Assembly: GCA_015064255.1 (NCBI GenBank)
Contig: SVSP01000024.1
Span: forward strand, 1 to 42,189
DNA from: Oscillospiraceae bacterium
Lineage (GTDB): Bacteria > Bacillota > Clostridia > Oscillospirales > CAG-272
Direction: 5' to 3'
Length of the DNA stretch: 42,189 nucleotides
Part shown: piece by piece, positions 31,675-42,132 of the stretch
How positions within the stretch are numbered: the stretch's first letter is position 1
Layout: the number at the start of each line of letters is the position of its first letter
Program-made: the position numbers and the translations under genes
Notes under the pieces: model-generated
The model's input: the letters and a program-made list of their open reading frames with translations, nothing else
The model's database searches: none
Told to the model about the DNA's origin: nothing

Positions 31675-33642
31675 ATGGATAAATTCAAACTTGTTTCACC
31701 GTTCAAGCCAACGGGAGACCAACCCGAAGCCATTGAGCTTTTAAGTGCCGGTATAAATGCGGGAATGAAAAAGCAGACTCTTCTCGGCGTTACCGGATCG
31801 GGCAAGACCTTCACTATGGCGAATATCATAGCAAACGTAAACAAGCCTACTCTTATACTTTCGCACAACAAAACTCTCGCCGCACAGCTTTGCAGTGAAT
31901 TCCGCGAATTTTTTCCCGAAAATGCGGTCGAGTTTTTCGTTTCCTACTACGATTACTACCAGCCCGAAGCATACATTCCGGGCAAGGATATATACATCGA
32001 AAAGGACAGCGCGGTAAACGACGAGATCGACCGTCTTCGCCACAGCGCGACCACTTCTCTTTTTGAGCGACGCGACGTTATAATAATCGCGAGCGTTTCG
32101 TGTATCTATTCTCTCGGCGACCCACGGGAATATCTCTCGCAGATGATATCTCTCCGCCAAGGCGCAGAAATGTCGCGCGAAGAGCTGATATCCCGTCTAA
32201 TCTCAATGAACTACGAGAGAAATGACATCGGTCTTGAGCGTGACAAATTCAGAGTCCGCGGAGATACTGTTGAAGTACTCCCTGCCGCAAACGACAAAAA
32301 AGCGGTCCGTGTTGAATTTTTCGGCGATGAGATCGACAGAATAAGCGAGATAAACACACTTACGGGAGAGCTTATACGCACTCTCGGCTATACGACCGTA
32401 TATCCCGCAACACACTATGCCGTTTCTGATACCACCCGCGAAAAAGCGCTGAAGCAGATAGAGATCGAAATGGAAGAGCGCGTTGAATTTTTCAAGTCGC
32501 AGAACAAGCTTATCGAGGCGCAAAGAATTGAAGAGCGCACGAGATACGATCTTGAAATGCTCCGAGAGGTCGGATTCTGCTCGGGAATAGAAAATTATTC
32601 GCGTATTTTTGCAGGACGCGAGCCGGGCTCGACTCCTTACACCCTGCTTGACTATTTCCCGAAGGATTTTCTGATTTTTATAGACGAATCCCACGTTTCC
32701 ATTCCGCAGATCCACGGAATGAGCGGCGGTGACAAGGCGAGAAAGACAAATCTCGTCGAATACGGATTCCGTCTGCCCTCAGCATATGACAACAGACCTC
32801 TTAAATTCGATGAATTTGCCGAAAAAGTCAACCAAGTAATTTACGTATCGGCTACCCCGAGCGAATACGAAAAAGGTCAGTCCGAGCAGATAGTTGAACA
32901 GCTCGTAAGACCGACAGGTCTTCTTGACCCTGTCGTTGAGGTGCGCCCCGCCGAGGGTCAGATAGACGATCTTATGGGCGAGATACGAATAAGAGCCGAA
33001 AAAGGTGAGCGTGTTCTCGTAACCACTCTGACAAAGAAGATGGCAGAAGACCTGACCGAATATTTCACTATGAATCTTATCAAAGTGAAGTACATTCACC
33101 ACAATATTGACACGGTAGAGCGTACTGAGATCATACGCGACCTACGACTCGGCGTTTTCGACGTGCTCATCGGTGTCAACCTGCTTCGCGAAGGTCTTGA
33201 CATTCCCGAGGTTTCACTCGTTGCTATACTCGATGCCGACAAGGAAGGTTTCCTGCGCGGCGAGACCTCTCTTATACAGACGATCGGACGCGCCGCGAGA
33301 AACGCGGACGGCAAGGTAATAATGTACGCCGACAAGATAACGCGTTCTATGCGTGTTGCGATAGACGAAACGAAGCGCCGCCGCGAAAAGCAGGATGCTT
33401 ACAACAAAGCCAACGGAATCGTTCCGAAAACCATTAAAAAGGATATTCGCGAGCTTATCGACTTCGGTGATTCGCGCACTCAGACAAGGCGCGGTGCCGA
33501 CACGAAAAAATCAAAGCGCGACGGCGGCGAAAGGCTTTCTGTTGCAGAGCTTGAAAAGCTTATGCGAGAAGCTGCCGCAAAGCTCGACTTTGAAAGTGCG
33601 GCAGTGTACCGAGATCGCATAAGATCGCTCGAAAAAGAATAA
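31675..33642 (+). CDS. uvrB: Excinuclease ABC subunit B
   Basis: UvrB is the damage-verifying helicase-like subunit of nucleotide excision repair, loaded by UvrA and used by UvrC. The 655-aa protein has Walker A GVTGSGKT at residues 38-45, the beta-hairpin region around [12 protein letters not shown] (~95-106), the DESH box at 337-340 and helicase motifs [16 protein letters not shown] and QTIGRAARN. The C-terminal UVR domain ([20 protein letters not shown]) that contacts UvrC is complete. The start at 31675 has AAAGGA about nine bases upstream and matches the family start [10 protein letters not shown]. An earlier TTG at 31609 is not needed. uvrA follows after 50 bases, forming an operon. Confidence 0.98.
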   Translation: MDKFKLVSPFKPTGDQPEAIELLSAGINAGMKKQTLLGVTGSGKTFTMANIIANVNKPTLILSHNKTLAAQLCSEFREFFPENAVEFFVSYYDYYQPEAYIPGKDIYIEKDSAVNDEIDRLRHSATTSLFERRDVIIIASVSCIYSLGDPREYLSQMISLRQGAEMSREELISRLISMNYERNDIGLERDKFRVRGDTVEVLPAANDKKAVRVEFFGDEIDRISEINTLTGELIRTLGYTTVYPATHYAVSDTTREKALKQIEIEMEERVEFFKSQNKLIEAQRIEERTRYDLEMLREVGFCSGIENYSRIFAGREPGSTPYTLLDYFPKDFLIFIDESHVSIPQIHGMSGGDKARKTNLVEYGFRLPSAYDNRPLKFDEFAEKVNQVIYVSATPSEYEKGQSEQIVEQLVRPTGLLDPVVEVRPAEGQIDDLMGEIRIRAEKGERVLVTTLTKKMAEDLTEYFTMNLIKVKYIHHNIDTVERTEIIRDLRLGVFDVLIGVNLLREGLDIPEVSLVAILDADKEGFLRGETSLIQTIGRAARNADGKVIMYADKITRSMRVAIDETKRRREKQDAYNKANGIVPKTIKKDIRELIDFGDSRTQTRRGADTKKSKRDGGERLSVAELEKLMREAAAKLDFESAAVYRDRIRSLEKE

Positions 33643-33692
33643 AAGCCACCAAATTTGCCGATATTACCGATATTATTAAAGGATATTACAAA

Positions 33693-36515
33693 ATGGACAA
33701 CAAAAAGATAGTAATAAAAGGTGCAAGAGAAAACAACCTTAAAAATATATCTCTCGAAATTCCGAGGGACAAGCTTATCGTTTTTACAGGTCTTTCGGGC
33801 TCGGGAAAATCGTCGCTTGCGTTTGATACTCTGTATGCAGAGGGACACCGAAAGTTCGTAGAATCTCTCTCGTCATATGCAAGACAGTTTCTCGGTCAGA
33901 TAGACAAGCCAGACGTTGATCTCATCGAAGGTCTTTCGCCATCGATCTCGATAGATCAGAAAACCACGTCAAAAAACCCGCGTTCAACCGTCGGTACGGT
34001 AACCGAAATATACGATTACCTTCGTCTGCTTTACGCGCGTGTCGGAATACCGCACTGCCCTATCTGTAACAAAGAGATCCGCAAGCAGACTCTTGACGGA
34101 ATTCTCGACCGCATATCATCTATGCCCGAGGGAACGAAATTTATGGTGCTTGCACCTATGGTCAGAAGAAAAAAGGGCACTCACATAAAGATACTTGACG
34201 ATGCCAAAAAGCTCGGATACGTGCGCGCAAGAATAAACGGAGAGGTGCGGGATCTTTCCGAAGATATTGTCCTTGACAAAAACAAGATGCACACGATAGA
34301 GATCGTTATCGACCGTCTTATTATACGTCCCGATATACGCACACGCCTTGCAGACTCGGTAGAAACTGCTCTCAACCTTGCGGGCGGAGATCTTGAGATA
34401 CTGCTTCCCGGTGAAGAGGACAAGATCCTTTCGTTTTCGCTTAATTTCGCCTGTGAGGAGCACGGAATCTCCTTCGGCGAGCTTGAGCCGAGAATGTTCT
34501 CATTCAACAATCCTCTCGGCGCCTGCCCCGAATGCTCGGGACTCGGTGTAAAAACGGTCATAAGCCAGGCGAAAATAATGCCCAACAAAAATCTTTCCCT
34601 GCGTCAGGGCGGAATAATGGTCAACGGCTTTAAGAGTCTTGATGACGACACGTGGAACGGTCCTCTTTTTGCCGCAGTAGGCGAAAAGAACGGATTTACG
34701 CTCGACACGCCCCTCTACAAATATTCCGAAAAGGCTATGCAGGTACTTCTCTACGGAGATAATGACAATCTCTACACAGTACGCAGAGTTTTTGACAAGC
34801 GGGTTTCTCAGCAGACTGTTACATTTGACGGTCTTATTCCTATGCTCGAAGCAAGAATACGTCAATGGGGCTCTGAATATTACGGAGAATTCACCGAGGA
34901 CATCACCTGCGAAAAATGCGGCGGCTCACGCCTTAACCCCGAAATAAACAGCGTTACCGTCGGAAACAAAAACATTTTCGAGTTCTGCTCTATGCCGATA
35001 TCCGAGGCGCTTGAATTCATAAAGAACGTAGAATTTGACGAAACAGAAAAAATAATTTCCAAAGAGATCGTCAAGGAAATTTCCGCACGCCTTAACTTCC
35101 TCGTTTCAGTCGGACTTGATTACCTCACCCTCTCACGCTCTTCGGGAACGCTTTCGGGCGGAGAGGCGCAGAGAATACGCCTTGCAACACAGATAGGAAG
35201 CTCTCTTGTCGGCGTTATGTACGTGCTTGACGAGCCGTCTATCGGTCTGCATCAGCGCGACAATTCAAAGCTTATAGACACTTTGAAGCATCTGCGCGAC
35301 GTCGGTAACACGGTTATCGTAGTTGAACACGACGAAGAAACTATGGAAAACGCAGATTTCATAGTCGATATAGGTCCGGGTGCGGGAATTCACGGCGGAT
35401 ATGTCGTCGCTCTCGGTACGCCCGACGATATCAAAAATTCGCAGGAATCGATAACAGGTGCATATCTTTCGGGCAGACAGAAGATAGAAATTCCCGAAAC
35501 GCGCCGTACGGGCAACGGAAAATTTCTCACCATAAAGGGTGCGCGTGAAAATAACCTCAAAAACATTGACGTCACCATTCCGCTTGGAAAAATGGTATGC
35601 GTTACGGGTGTTTCGGGCAGCGGAAAAAGCTCGCTTATAAACTCGATACTAAAGGAATCGCTTGCGCAAAAACTGAACCGCGCATATACCGTTCCCGGAA
35701 AACACGATTCTATTGAGGGTGTGGAAGAGCTTGACAAGGTAATTTCCATCGACCAAAGCCCGATAGGAAGAACTCCTCGCTCAAATCCCGCAACCTACGT
35801 CGGACTTTTTACCGACATCAGAGAGCTTTTCGCATCTCTGCCCGAGGCAAAGCAGCGCGGATATAAATCAAACAGATTTTCATTCAATCTAAAGGGCGGC
35901 CGCTGTGAAAAGTGCGAGGGCGACGGAGTAAAATGTATTGAGATGCACTTTCTGCCCGACGTTTACGTCGAGTGCGAGGAATGCCACGGAAAACGCTACA
36001 ACCGCGAAACTCTTGAGATAAAATACAAAGGCAAGAGTATTGCCGACGTACTTGACATGACTGTCGAAGAGGGTATGTATTTCTTTGAAAGCCTGCCAAA
36101 GCTTTACCGCCGACTTCGCACGCTTTATGACGTCGGTCTCGGATATATCAAGATTGGTCAGTCTTCGACCACTCTTTCGGGCGGCGAAGCTCAGAGAGTC
36201 AAGCTTGCCGACGAGCTTTCCAAGCGCAGCACGGGAAAAACAGTATATATTCTCGACGAGCCCACGACAGGTCTGCACTCTGCTGACGTTAAAAATCTCA
36301 TTTTTATGCTCAACCGTCTTGTTGACACGGGCAACACTGTAATCGTTATCGAGCACAATCTCGATATGATAAAAACGGCAGACTATATAATCGACCTCGG
36401 TCCCGAGGGCGGTGACAGAGGCGGGCGGGTAGTCGCAACCGGCACTCCCGAAGAGGTTGCCGAGTGCGAAGGCTCTTATACGGGAATTTATCTGAAAAAG
36501 CTGCTTTACAAATAA
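33693..36515 (+). CDS. uvrA: Excinuclease ABC subunit A
   Basis: UvrA is the DNA-damage-recognising ATPase dimer of excision repair. The 940-aa protein carries two ABC cassettes. Walker A motifs are GLSGSGKS at 33-40 and GVSGSGKS at 639-646. ABC signatures are [17 protein letters not shown] beginning at residue 487 and [17 protein letters not shown] at 828. Zinc-binding CxxC pairs include CPIC, CPEC, CEKCGG and CEKCEG with CEEC in the C-terminal half. [15 protein letters not shown] and [15 protein letters not shown] are the two Walker B/D-loop segments. It follows uvrB by 50 bases with a weak AAAGGA-like site before the ATG. No clear terminator follows. Confidence 0.98.
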   Translation: MDNKKIVIKGARENNLKNISLEIPRDKLIVFTGLSGSGKSSLAFDTLYAEGHRKFVESLSSYARQFLGQIDKPDVDLIEGLSPSISIDQKTTSKNPRSTVGTVTEIYDYLRLLYARVGIPHCPICNKEIRKQTLDGILDRISSMPEGTKFMVLAPMVRRKKGTHIKILDDAKKLGYVRARINGEVRDLSEDIVLDKNKMHTIEIVIDRLIIRPDIRTRLADSVETALNLAGGDLEILLPGEEDKILSFSLNFACEEHGISFGELEPRMFSFNNPLGACPECSGLGVKTVISQAKIMPNKNLSLRQGGIMVNGFKSLDDDTWNGPLFAAVGEKNGFTLDTPLYKYSEKAMQVLLYGDNDNLYTVRRVFDKRVSQQTVTFDGLIPMLEARIRQWGSEYYGEFTEDITCEKCGGSRLNPEINSVTVGNKNIFEFCSMPISEALEFIKNVEFDETEKIISKEIVKEISARLNFLVSVGLDYLTLSRSSGTLSGGEAQRIRLATQIGSSLVGVMYVLDEPSIGLHQRDNSKLIDTLKHLRDVGNTVIVVEHDEETMENADFIVDIGPGAGIHGGYVVALGTPDDIKNSQESITGAYLSGRQKIEIPETRRTGNGKFLTIKGARENNLKNIDVTIPLGKMVCVTGVSGSGKSSLINSILKESLAQKLNRAYTVPGKHDSIEGVEELDKVISIDQSPIGRTPRSNPATYVGLFTDIRELFASLPEAKQRGYKSNRFSFNLKGGRCEKCEGDGVKCIEMHFLPDVYVECEECHGKRYNRETLEIKYKGKSIADVLDMTVEEGMYFFESLPKLYRRLRTLYDVGLGYIKIGQSSTTLSGGEAQRVKLADELSKRSTGKTVYILDEPTTGLHSADVKNLIFMLNRLVDTGNTVIVIEHNLDMIKTADYIIDLGPEGGDRGGRVVATGTPEEVAECEGSYTGIYLKKLLYK

Positions 36516-36562
36516 TGTATCTTATTTTCAAATGAAATTTACACTTATGTAATAAATTCGGA

Positions 36563-36591
36563 TTGAAGATAGCCATAAATAGTTATATAAT
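36563..36591 (+). promoter_or_regulatory. Sigma-A promoter of the sortase gene
   Basis: TTGAAG (36563-36568) and TATAAT (36586-36591), spacer 17, about 45 bases before the TTG start of the sortase. Confidence 0.85.
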
Positions 36592-36634
36592 TTAGGCGTA
36601 CGAAAGATCACAGCAAAGAAAGGAGGATATTTTC

Positions 36635-37648
36635 TTGAAAGACTCTGAAAAGAATGAAAAAAATACCGTTTCCGCAAAAAATGAAAATGCACCTGCCGAA
36701 AGCGGCACGGGCGGAGTGTTTCTTGATTCTCTTGCAAGCTTTTCTACTACCGAGATAGCTCCAAAGCTTCCAAAGAAACTTCCTCCGATCTCTTCATATA
36801 TGATAAAGACCGTCGTTATGATAGTCCTTATAGCTATAATGCTTCTCTGCGTATCGGAAGTCGTTGAAAGTATGCGCGGATACAAAGAAGCAGGAGATAT
36901 ATACGACGACCTTTCGGGTATAATGGGAGATATTCTTTCGAAAACCGATCCCGCCGTTTCAAAATCGGACAAAAACTTCCACGGCGGCACGACAGAAAAC
37001 TTCGGTACTCCGACCATTCCCGAAATAAACGAGGGACCGTCTGACGATACCGTTTCGGAAACGCTTATACTTCTGCGTGCCAAGCTCAAAAGTCTGCGCG
37101 AAACCAACCCCGACGTTATCGGTTGGATCTCTATTCCCGGTACTGTAATCGACTATCCGATAGTGCAGACCGAAGACAACGACTATTATCTCGACCATTC
37201 TATCACGGGAACGTATCTGAAATCGGGTTCGATATTTGCCGACTACAGAAACGCAAGCGACTGGTCCGACCAGAATACCGTTCTTTACGGTCACAATATG
37301 GCTTCGGGCGAAATGTTCGCTGCACTCGCAAAATTCAAAAGCGGTTCATTCTTCCGTGCAAACAGATACATCTATATCTATACCGACGAGGGTATAAGAG
37401 TTTATACGGTGTTCTCGGCGTACGAAACGAACACGTACAATCCTTACACACGTATGCATTTTGCAAGCGACAACGAATTTGTCGAATGGGCAAAAAAAGC
37501 GTATAAATCATCTCTCAAGGCGGTATATGACTACACCTTCAAATTTAAAGGCAGTGACAGGATACTCACGCTCAGTACCTGTACAAACGGCTTCAACGAG
37601 GACGGAAGACTCGCGGTACACGCCGTTTTGACAGAGATACGCAACTGA
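36635..37648 (+). CDS. srtB: Class B sortase
   Basis: A membrane-anchored transpeptidase that attaches surface proteins to the wall or pili. The 337-aa protein has an acidic N-terminal tail and one membrane helix at about residues 55-75. The sortase fold runs from ~145 to the end. His220 in VLYGHNM, Cys316 in LTLSTCT and Arg325 in EDGRLAVHA form the catalytic set. WISIPGTVIDYPIVQTEDN is the typical class B start of the domain. The start is TTG at 36635, eight bases after AGGAGG; no ATG fits. No LPxTG- or NPxTG-type substrate is recognisable in the window. pepT follows after 41 bases and may be co-transcribed. Confidence 0.93.
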   Translation: MKDSEKNEKNTVSAKNENAPAESGTGGVFLDSLASFSTTEIAPKLPKKLPPISSYMIKTVVMIVLIAIMLLCVSEVVESMRGYKEAGDIYDDLSGIMGDILSKTDPAVSKSDKNFHGGTTENFGTPTIPEINEGPSDDTVSETLILLRAKLKSLRETNPDVIGWISIPGTVIDYPIVQTEDNDYYLDHSITGTYLKSGSIFADYRNASDWSDQNTVLYGHNMASGEMFAALAKFKSGSFFRANRYIYIYTDEGIRVYTVFSAYETNTYNPYTRMHFASDNEFVEWAKKAYKSSLKAVYDYTFKFKGSDRILTLSTCTNGFNEDGRLAVHAVLTEIRN

Positions 37649-37689
37649 TATGAATTTTATCTAAACCAAGTTAAAGGAAACAAATCATT

Positions 37690-38913
37690 ATGGAAACCTA
37701 TAAAAGATTTTTAAAATACGTTTCTTTTCCCACAATGTCTGACGAAAACTCCGAAACCGTTCCGTCGAGCGCAAAGCAGTTGAAGCTCGGTGAATATCTT
37801 GTAGGCGAGCTTAAAAGCCTCGGTCTTGACGATGCTTTTATGGACTCTCACGGATACGTTTATGCAACGCTGAAGAAAAACTGCGAAAAGAATTGCCCTA
37901 CAGTCGGTTTTATCGCTCATATGGATACTTCCTCCGCAGCGTCCGACGAAAACATCAAAGCAAGACTTGTAAAATATACGGGCGAAGATATTCTTTTAAA
38001 CGAAAAGCAGAACATATATCTCAGAAAATGTGATTATCCTTATCTTGAAAACTACATCGGACACGATCTTATCGTAACGGACGGAACTACCCTTCTCGGC
38101 GCGGACGACAAGGCGGGTATTGCAGAAATAGTGAGCGCTCTTGAATATATCTCGAAAAACGATATTCCTCACGGAGATATCAAGGTCGGATTCACGCCCG
38201 ACGAAGAGATAGGACGCGGGGCAGACCTTTTTGACGTAGAAAAATTCGGTGCGGATTATGCTTATACCATTGACGGCGGTGCTATCGGAGAGATCGAATA
38301 TGAAAACTTCAACGCCGCATCGGCTGTTGTTGAAATAACCGGTCTTTCTATCCATCCCGGCTCTGCAAAAGGGAAAATGATAAACGCTTCTCACGTCGCT
38401 TGTGAATTCGACGCGCTTCTCCCCGCAGACGAGCTTCCCGAAACAACCGAAGGGTACGAGGGTTTCCACCATCTCATCGACATTTCGGGAGAAACCGAAA
38501 AGGCAACGCTCACGTATATAATCCGCGACCACGACGATGAAAAGTTCGAAGAGAAGAAGCAGGATTTCGAAAAAGCCGCTAATATTCTCAACAGCAAGTA
38601 CAAGGATGATACCGTAAAGGTAACTATCCGCGACTCCTATTATAATATGAAAAAGATGATAGAACCCTGTATATATATCGTTGACCGCGCCAAAGACGCT
38701 ATGCTAAAGCTCGGTATCGACCCGATAACCGTTCCGATAAGAGGCGGCACAGACGGCGCACGTCTTTCTTATATGGGTCTTCCCTGCCCGAATCTTTGCA
38801 CCGGAGGAAACAATTTCCACTCGAGATTTGAATTCATTTCGGCAAACGATATGGAAAAAATTACGGCACTTATTGCCAAAATAATGGCTGACACAGTAAA
38901 ATACGAAAAATAA
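37690..38913 (+). CDS. pepT: Peptidase T (tripeptide aminopeptidase)
   Basis: A cytoplasmic dizinc M20 peptidase that removes N-terminal residues from tripeptides. The 407-aa length is typical. Metal-site residues include His77 and Asp79 in IAHMDTS, Asp139/Asp140 in LLGADDKAGIAE, Glu172/Glu173 in TPDEEIGRGAD and Asp194 in YTIDGG. The late NLCTGGNNFHSRFEF block gives the final His. AAAGGAAAC is about ten bases before the ATG. It ends at a strong terminator. Confidence 0.97.
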   Translation: METYKRFLKYVSFPTMSDENSETVPSSAKQLKLGEYLVGELKSLGLDDAFMDSHGYVYATLKKNCEKNCPTVGFIAHMDTSSAASDENIKARLVKYTGEDILLNEKQNIYLRKCDYPYLENYIGHDLIVTDGTTLLGADDKAGIAEIVSALEYISKNDIPHGDIKVGFTPDEEIGRGADLFDVEKFGADYAYTIDGGAIGEIEYENFNAASAVVEITGLSIHPGSAKGKMINASHVACEFDALLPADELPETTEGYEGFHHLIDISGETEKATLTYIIRDHDDEKFEEKKQDFEKAANILNSKYKDDTVKVTIRDSYYNMKKMIEPCIYIVDRAKDAMLKLGIDPITVPIRGGTDGARLSYMGLPCPNLCTGGNNFHSRFEFISANDMEKITALIAKIMADTVKYEK

Positions 38914-38918
38914 AATAA

Positions 38919-38971
38919 ATATCCTGCTGATGCACTCTCTTTTCGGAAAAACGTATCAGCAGGATTTTTTA
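38919..38971 (+). terminator. Terminator of pepT
   Basis: ATCCTGCTGAT (38921-38931) pairs with ATCAGCAGGAT (38955-38965), extended by AA/TT, followed by a T run. The loop is 23 bases. Confidence 0.88.
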
Positions 38972-38990
38972 TTAAAATCCCAAATTTATA

Positions 38991-39019
38991 TTGACAATTA
39001 AAGCATCATATGGTATAAA
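38991..39019 (+). promoter_or_regulatory. Strong promoter of GH43-like gene 1
   Basis: Perfect TTGACA (38991-38996) and TATAAA (39014-39019), spacer 17, with extended -10 TGG before the hexamer. Confidence 0.9.
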
Positions 39020-39073
39020 GATGGCGAGTAAACTTTACTTCACCAAAGTGAAACGAAAGGAAGTATCTAAATT

Positions 39074-40291
39074 ATGAACGATACGAAAACGATCCGTTTA
39101 TCAACACTCACGCTTATCTATAAGGAAGAAACAAGAGAAGCCGCAGAAATAATCAAAGCCGCGTTCTCAGAAAAACACGGCATTGTGCCGGAGGAGCTCT
39201 TCGGAGATATCCGTAAGGAAGAAAATTTTATTCAAGTCAAGATCGACGGCGAGTATTCACCGCGTCGCTACACAATAGACATTGACAGCAAAAAAAGTAC
39301 CGTAATCATAGTGGGAGATGATTTTGAAACACTTTATTACGCCGTACAGCGTTTTGTGCGAGATCTCATAGAAGAAAGCGCGACAGTTGCTGAATGCTCG
39401 ATAGACTCAAAAATGCTGATAGTGAGCGACCCCTGTATCATAACTTATAACGGGAAATATTATCTCAGCAAATTCATCGCAGCTCCAAACGGAGGCAACG
39501 CCGTTAAGGGTTACGATATTCTGACAAGCGACAACCTCTACGATTGGAGCGAGCCCGTACACGCGTTTATCGGCGAAGAATGTACCGATCCGAATTTCGA
39601 CGGATTTGACAATTACTGGGCACCCGAGATTTGCGAATACAAAGGTAAATTCTATATTTTCGCCACGTACAAATCAAAAGCTTCCAATCAGCGCGGATGT
39701 GCGGTGTTCAGATCGGACAAGCCCGACGGAAAGTATGAGCTTATAACCAAAGGTCACATAACTCCTCCCGATTGGAGCTGTATTGACAACTCTCTGTACG
39801 TTGACGAAAACGGTGATCCCTGGATGCTCTTCGTACACGAATGGGTATCTATGCCCGACAAGATCGGAAGTATGTGCGCCTGCCGTATGACAGATGACCT
39901 CACAGACCTCAAAGGCGAGATAACCACCCTCTTCTACGCAAATGACGCCCCTTGGAATCCGAAAAACAACGTCACCGACGGTCCGTTTATCTACCGTTTT
40001 GAAAGCGGAAAGCTTGCTATGATATGGTCAGGCTGCGCTACTAACGGATATTGCCTCGGTGTTGCTTATTCGGAAAACGGAGTTCTCGGTCCTTGGGTAC
40101 AGGACAAGGAACTTATTTACGCCAAAGGAATCAGAGATTACCGTTTTGGACGCGACGGCGGTCACGGCGCTATATTCAAGTCACTTGACGGACGTCTTAT
40201 GCTGTCGATACACGGACCAAACCAATATCTGCAGAAAGCACTTCACTGCTTCGAGCTTGATATAACGGGTGAAGTTTTGCGCATAAAGTAA
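39074..40291 (+). CDS. GH43-like glycosidase with extra N-terminal domain, copy 1
   Basis: A predicted beta-propeller glycoside hydrolase of family 43 type, acting on arabinose- or xylose-containing oligosaccharides or related sugars. Residues ~1-112 form an alpha/beta domain (FIQVKIDGEYSPRRYTIDID, then GDDFETLYYAVQRFVRDLIE) resembling the small domain before GH20/GH67-type catalytic barrels; this is inference. The propeller starts at about 115. Asp119 (VSDPCI) is the candidate base, Asp238 (CIDNS) the pKa modulator and Asp302 (VTDGPF) stands where most GH43 enzymes have Glu, a substitution I know from some subgroups. WAPE at 182-185 is also typical. There is no signal peptide, so it is cytoplasmic. 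AAAGGAAG precedes the ATG at 39074. A close paralogue follows. Confidence 0.8.
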   Translation: MNDTKTIRLSTLTLIYKEETREAAEIIKAAFSEKHGIVPEELFGDIRKEENFIQVKIDGEYSPRRYTIDIDSKKSTVIIVGDDFETLYYAVQRFVRDLIEESATVAECSIDSKMLIVSDPCIITYNGKYYLSKFIAAPNGGNAVKGYDILTSDNLYDWSEPVHAFIGEECTDPNFDGFDNYWAPEICEYKGKFYIFATYKSKASNQRGCAVFRSDKPDGKYELITKGHITPPDWSCIDNSLYVDENGDPWMLFVHEWVSMPDKIGSMCACRMTDDLTDLKGEITTLFYANDAPWNPKNNVTDGPFIYRFESGKLAMIWSGCATNGYCLGVAYSENGVLGPWVQDKELIYAKGIRDYRFGRDGGHGAIFKSLDGRLMLSIHGPNQYLQKALHCFELDITGEVLRIK

Positions 40292-40342
40292 TTCACAAAT
40301 TTAAAAAAATTAATAATTGTCGGCTTTTCATTAAATTTATTC

Positions 40343-40372
40343 TTGATTTAAACCTACTGTTTATGATATTAT
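40343..40372 (+). promoter_or_regulatory. Promoter of GH43-like gene 2
   Basis: TTGATT (40343-40348) and an extended -10 TGATATTAT (hexamer 40367-40372), spacer 18. The gap from the previous gene has no clear terminator. Confidence 0.65.
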
Positions 40373-40407
40373 ATAACCAAACAGGAAGCGAAAGGAATTA
40401 TTTAACT

Positions 40408-41610
40408 ATGAAAAAAAATCTTATACCAATCGATTCATTAAAGCTTACAGTTTGTGAGGAAACAGCCGAAATTGCCGAAATATTCCGTGAAGCCGTTCAG
40501 AAAAAGTATGGTATCGCACTCGAATATACAACAGAAGCAAACGTTCCCTCAATTATTCTGAAGATCGACAACACGCTTGAGTTCAAGCAGTATTCTATTG
40601 ATATTTCTTCCGAAAAGCAAACCGTTACTCTTGTTGCGGGCAACCTCGAAACGCTCTACTACGCCGCACAGCGCGTCATCCGCAGCCATATGGGAGAAAC
40701 ACCGTACCTTGAGGATTTTCACATTGACACCAAGGTTATGATAACGAGTGACCCGAGTATTCTCTGCCACGACGGCAAATATTATCTCGTAAGCTTTGTC
40801 TGCACATACCACGGCGGAAATGCCGAACAGGGTTATGAGATCTATGTCAGCGACAATATGTACGATTGGAGCGAGCCGATACGCGCTTTCGATCCCGCCG
40901 AATGCACAAATCCCGCATTTGATGCGATAAAGCACTATTGGGCACCCGAAATTTGGGAATACAAGGGAAAATTCTACATTTTTGCGACATATTTCTCCGA
41001 AAAAAGCGGACACCGCGGATGTGCAATATTCCGCTGTGACAAGCCCGACGGAAAATACGAGCTCATCACAAACGGCCACCTCACTCCCTCCGATTGGGAC
41101 TGCATCGACAACACACTTTACGTTGACGAAAACGGCGATCCCTGGATGGTATTCGTTCACGAATGGACCTCTATGCCCGATCACATCGGAAGTATGTGCG
41201 CTTGCCGCCTGACAGATGACCTTACAGCATTCAAGGGCGAGATCACAACTCTCTTCTATGCAAACGAAGCTCCTTGGAATCCCAGAAACAACGTTACCGA
41301 CGGTCCGTTCATCCACCGTTTCGAAAGCGGAAAGCTCGCTATGATATGGTCGGGTTGGATCGACGGCGAATACTGCATCGGCGTTGCTTATTCCGAAAAC
41401 GGAATACTCGGACCTTGGGTACAGCAGAAAGAATGTCTCTTTGCAAGAGGAATCGGCGACTACCGTTACGGACGTGACGGCGGACACGGATTTATGTTCA
41501 GAGATGCCGACGGAAAACTTATGATAACCTTCCACGGACCTATCAAGCAGAAGAACGTATATTGCATCGAGGTTGATACTGAGGGCGATGTACTTAAGCT
41601 TAAAAATTAA
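40408..41610 (+). CDS. GH43-like glycosidase with extra N-terminal domain, copy 2
   Basis: A 400-aa paralogue of the preceding gene. The start at 40408 (MKKNLIPIDSLKLTVCEE) has AAAGGA 11 bases upstream; a frame from 40363 would include non-homologous residues in the promoter. The N-terminal domain is more diverged (LEFKQYSIDISSEKQTVTLV, then NLETLYYAAQRVIRSHMG) than the propeller. The blocks ITSDPSI, HYWAPEIWEYKGKFYIFATY, DCIDNTLYVDENGDPWM and NNVTDGPFIHRFESGKLAMI align with copy 1 and contain the same three Asp candidates. There is no signal peptide. The tandem copy with its own promoter implies either dosage or a different sugar preference. The family call is good; substrate is unknown. Confidence 0.8.
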   Translation: MKKNLIPIDSLKLTVCEETAEIAEIFREAVQKKYGIALEYTTEANVPSIILKIDNTLEFKQYSIDISSEKQTVTLVAGNLETLYYAAQRVIRSHMGETPYLEDFHIDTKVMITSDPSILCHDGKYYLVSFVCTYHGGNAEQGYEIYVSDNMYDWSEPIRAFDPAECTNPAFDAIKHYWAPEIWEYKGKFYIFATYFSEKSGHRGCAIFRCDKPDGKYELITNGHLTPSDWDCIDNTLYVDENGDPWMVFVHEWTSMPDHIGSMCACRLTDDLTAFKGEITTLFYANEAPWNPRNNVTDGPFIHRFESGKLAMIWSGWIDGEYCIGVAYSENGILGPWVQQKECLFARGIGDYRYGRDGGHGFMFRDADGKLMITFHGPIKQKNVYCIEVDTEGDVLKLKN

Positions 41611-41661
41611 AAAATCGTGTAATCACGTATAATAACCAAAAGAAAAATAGGGGGACACAAA

Positions 41662-42048
41662 ATGCTTAAAAATTTATTTGAAAAGAGAAATATTATTTTG
41701 ATCGCTTTAGCCGTCATTTTTCTCATACAGTGGGTTCTTACACTGATTTTCGGTAACAGCGAAGACAAAGTAACTGTTCTTATCATTTCAATAGTTATTC
41801 CGATTGTCACATACGCTTTTGTAAAATTATTGTTTAAAATGATATGGAACAATGCGTCATATGAATACACTAAATTATTCATTTGCTTTTTCTCAATCGG
41901 TGCAATCTCTTTCGCCGTTTCGGATATTGCCGGATTTATAACTGAATTTCCAAACGGATTCTCTCCGTCGTTTGGTGTCCCTATCGTACTTGCCAAAGTT
42001 ATATTTGAACTCGCAGGCAAGATGATAGAAAATTCGGAAAACAAATAA
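41662..42048 (+). CDS. Small membrane protein of unknown function
   Basis: I do not recognise this 128-aa protein. Four hydrophobic segments are visible, at about residues 10-29 (IILIALAVIFLIQWVLTLIF), 37-60, 69-93 and a weaker one near 103-118. The N-terminus is basic and the C-terminus charged (MIENSENK). GGGGGA lies eight bases upstream of the ATG. It follows the second GH43-like gene by 51 bases on the same strand and ends at a terminator. The short gap (41611-41661) has only a weak CGTG/CACG hairpin. Its base use is more AT-rich than its neighbours. Confidence 0.7.
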   Translation: MLKNLFEKRNIILIALAVIFLIQWVLTLIFGNSEDKVTVLIISIVIPIVTYAFVKLLFKMIWNNASYEYTKLFICFFSIGAISFAVSDIAGFITEFPNGFSPSFGVPIVLAKVIFELAGKMIENSENK

Positions 42049-42073
42049 TTTTGAATCATCAAACAACAAAAAC

Positions 42074-42095
42074 CGCAGAATTTCTGCGTTTTTTG
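42074..42095 (+). terminator. Terminator of the small membrane protein gene
   Basis: CGCAG (42074-42078) pairs with CTGCG (42084-42088) around AATTT, followed directly by a T run. Confidence 0.85.
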
Positions 42096-42132
42096 TACAT
42101 ATTAAAGACAAAACAATAAAAGAGATGGTTTC

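Noticed and set aside
40549..41535. 328-aa open frame antisense to the second GH43-like gene
   Set aside because: It lies wholly within a well-supported gene and has no promoter, ribosome binding site or recognisable domain.
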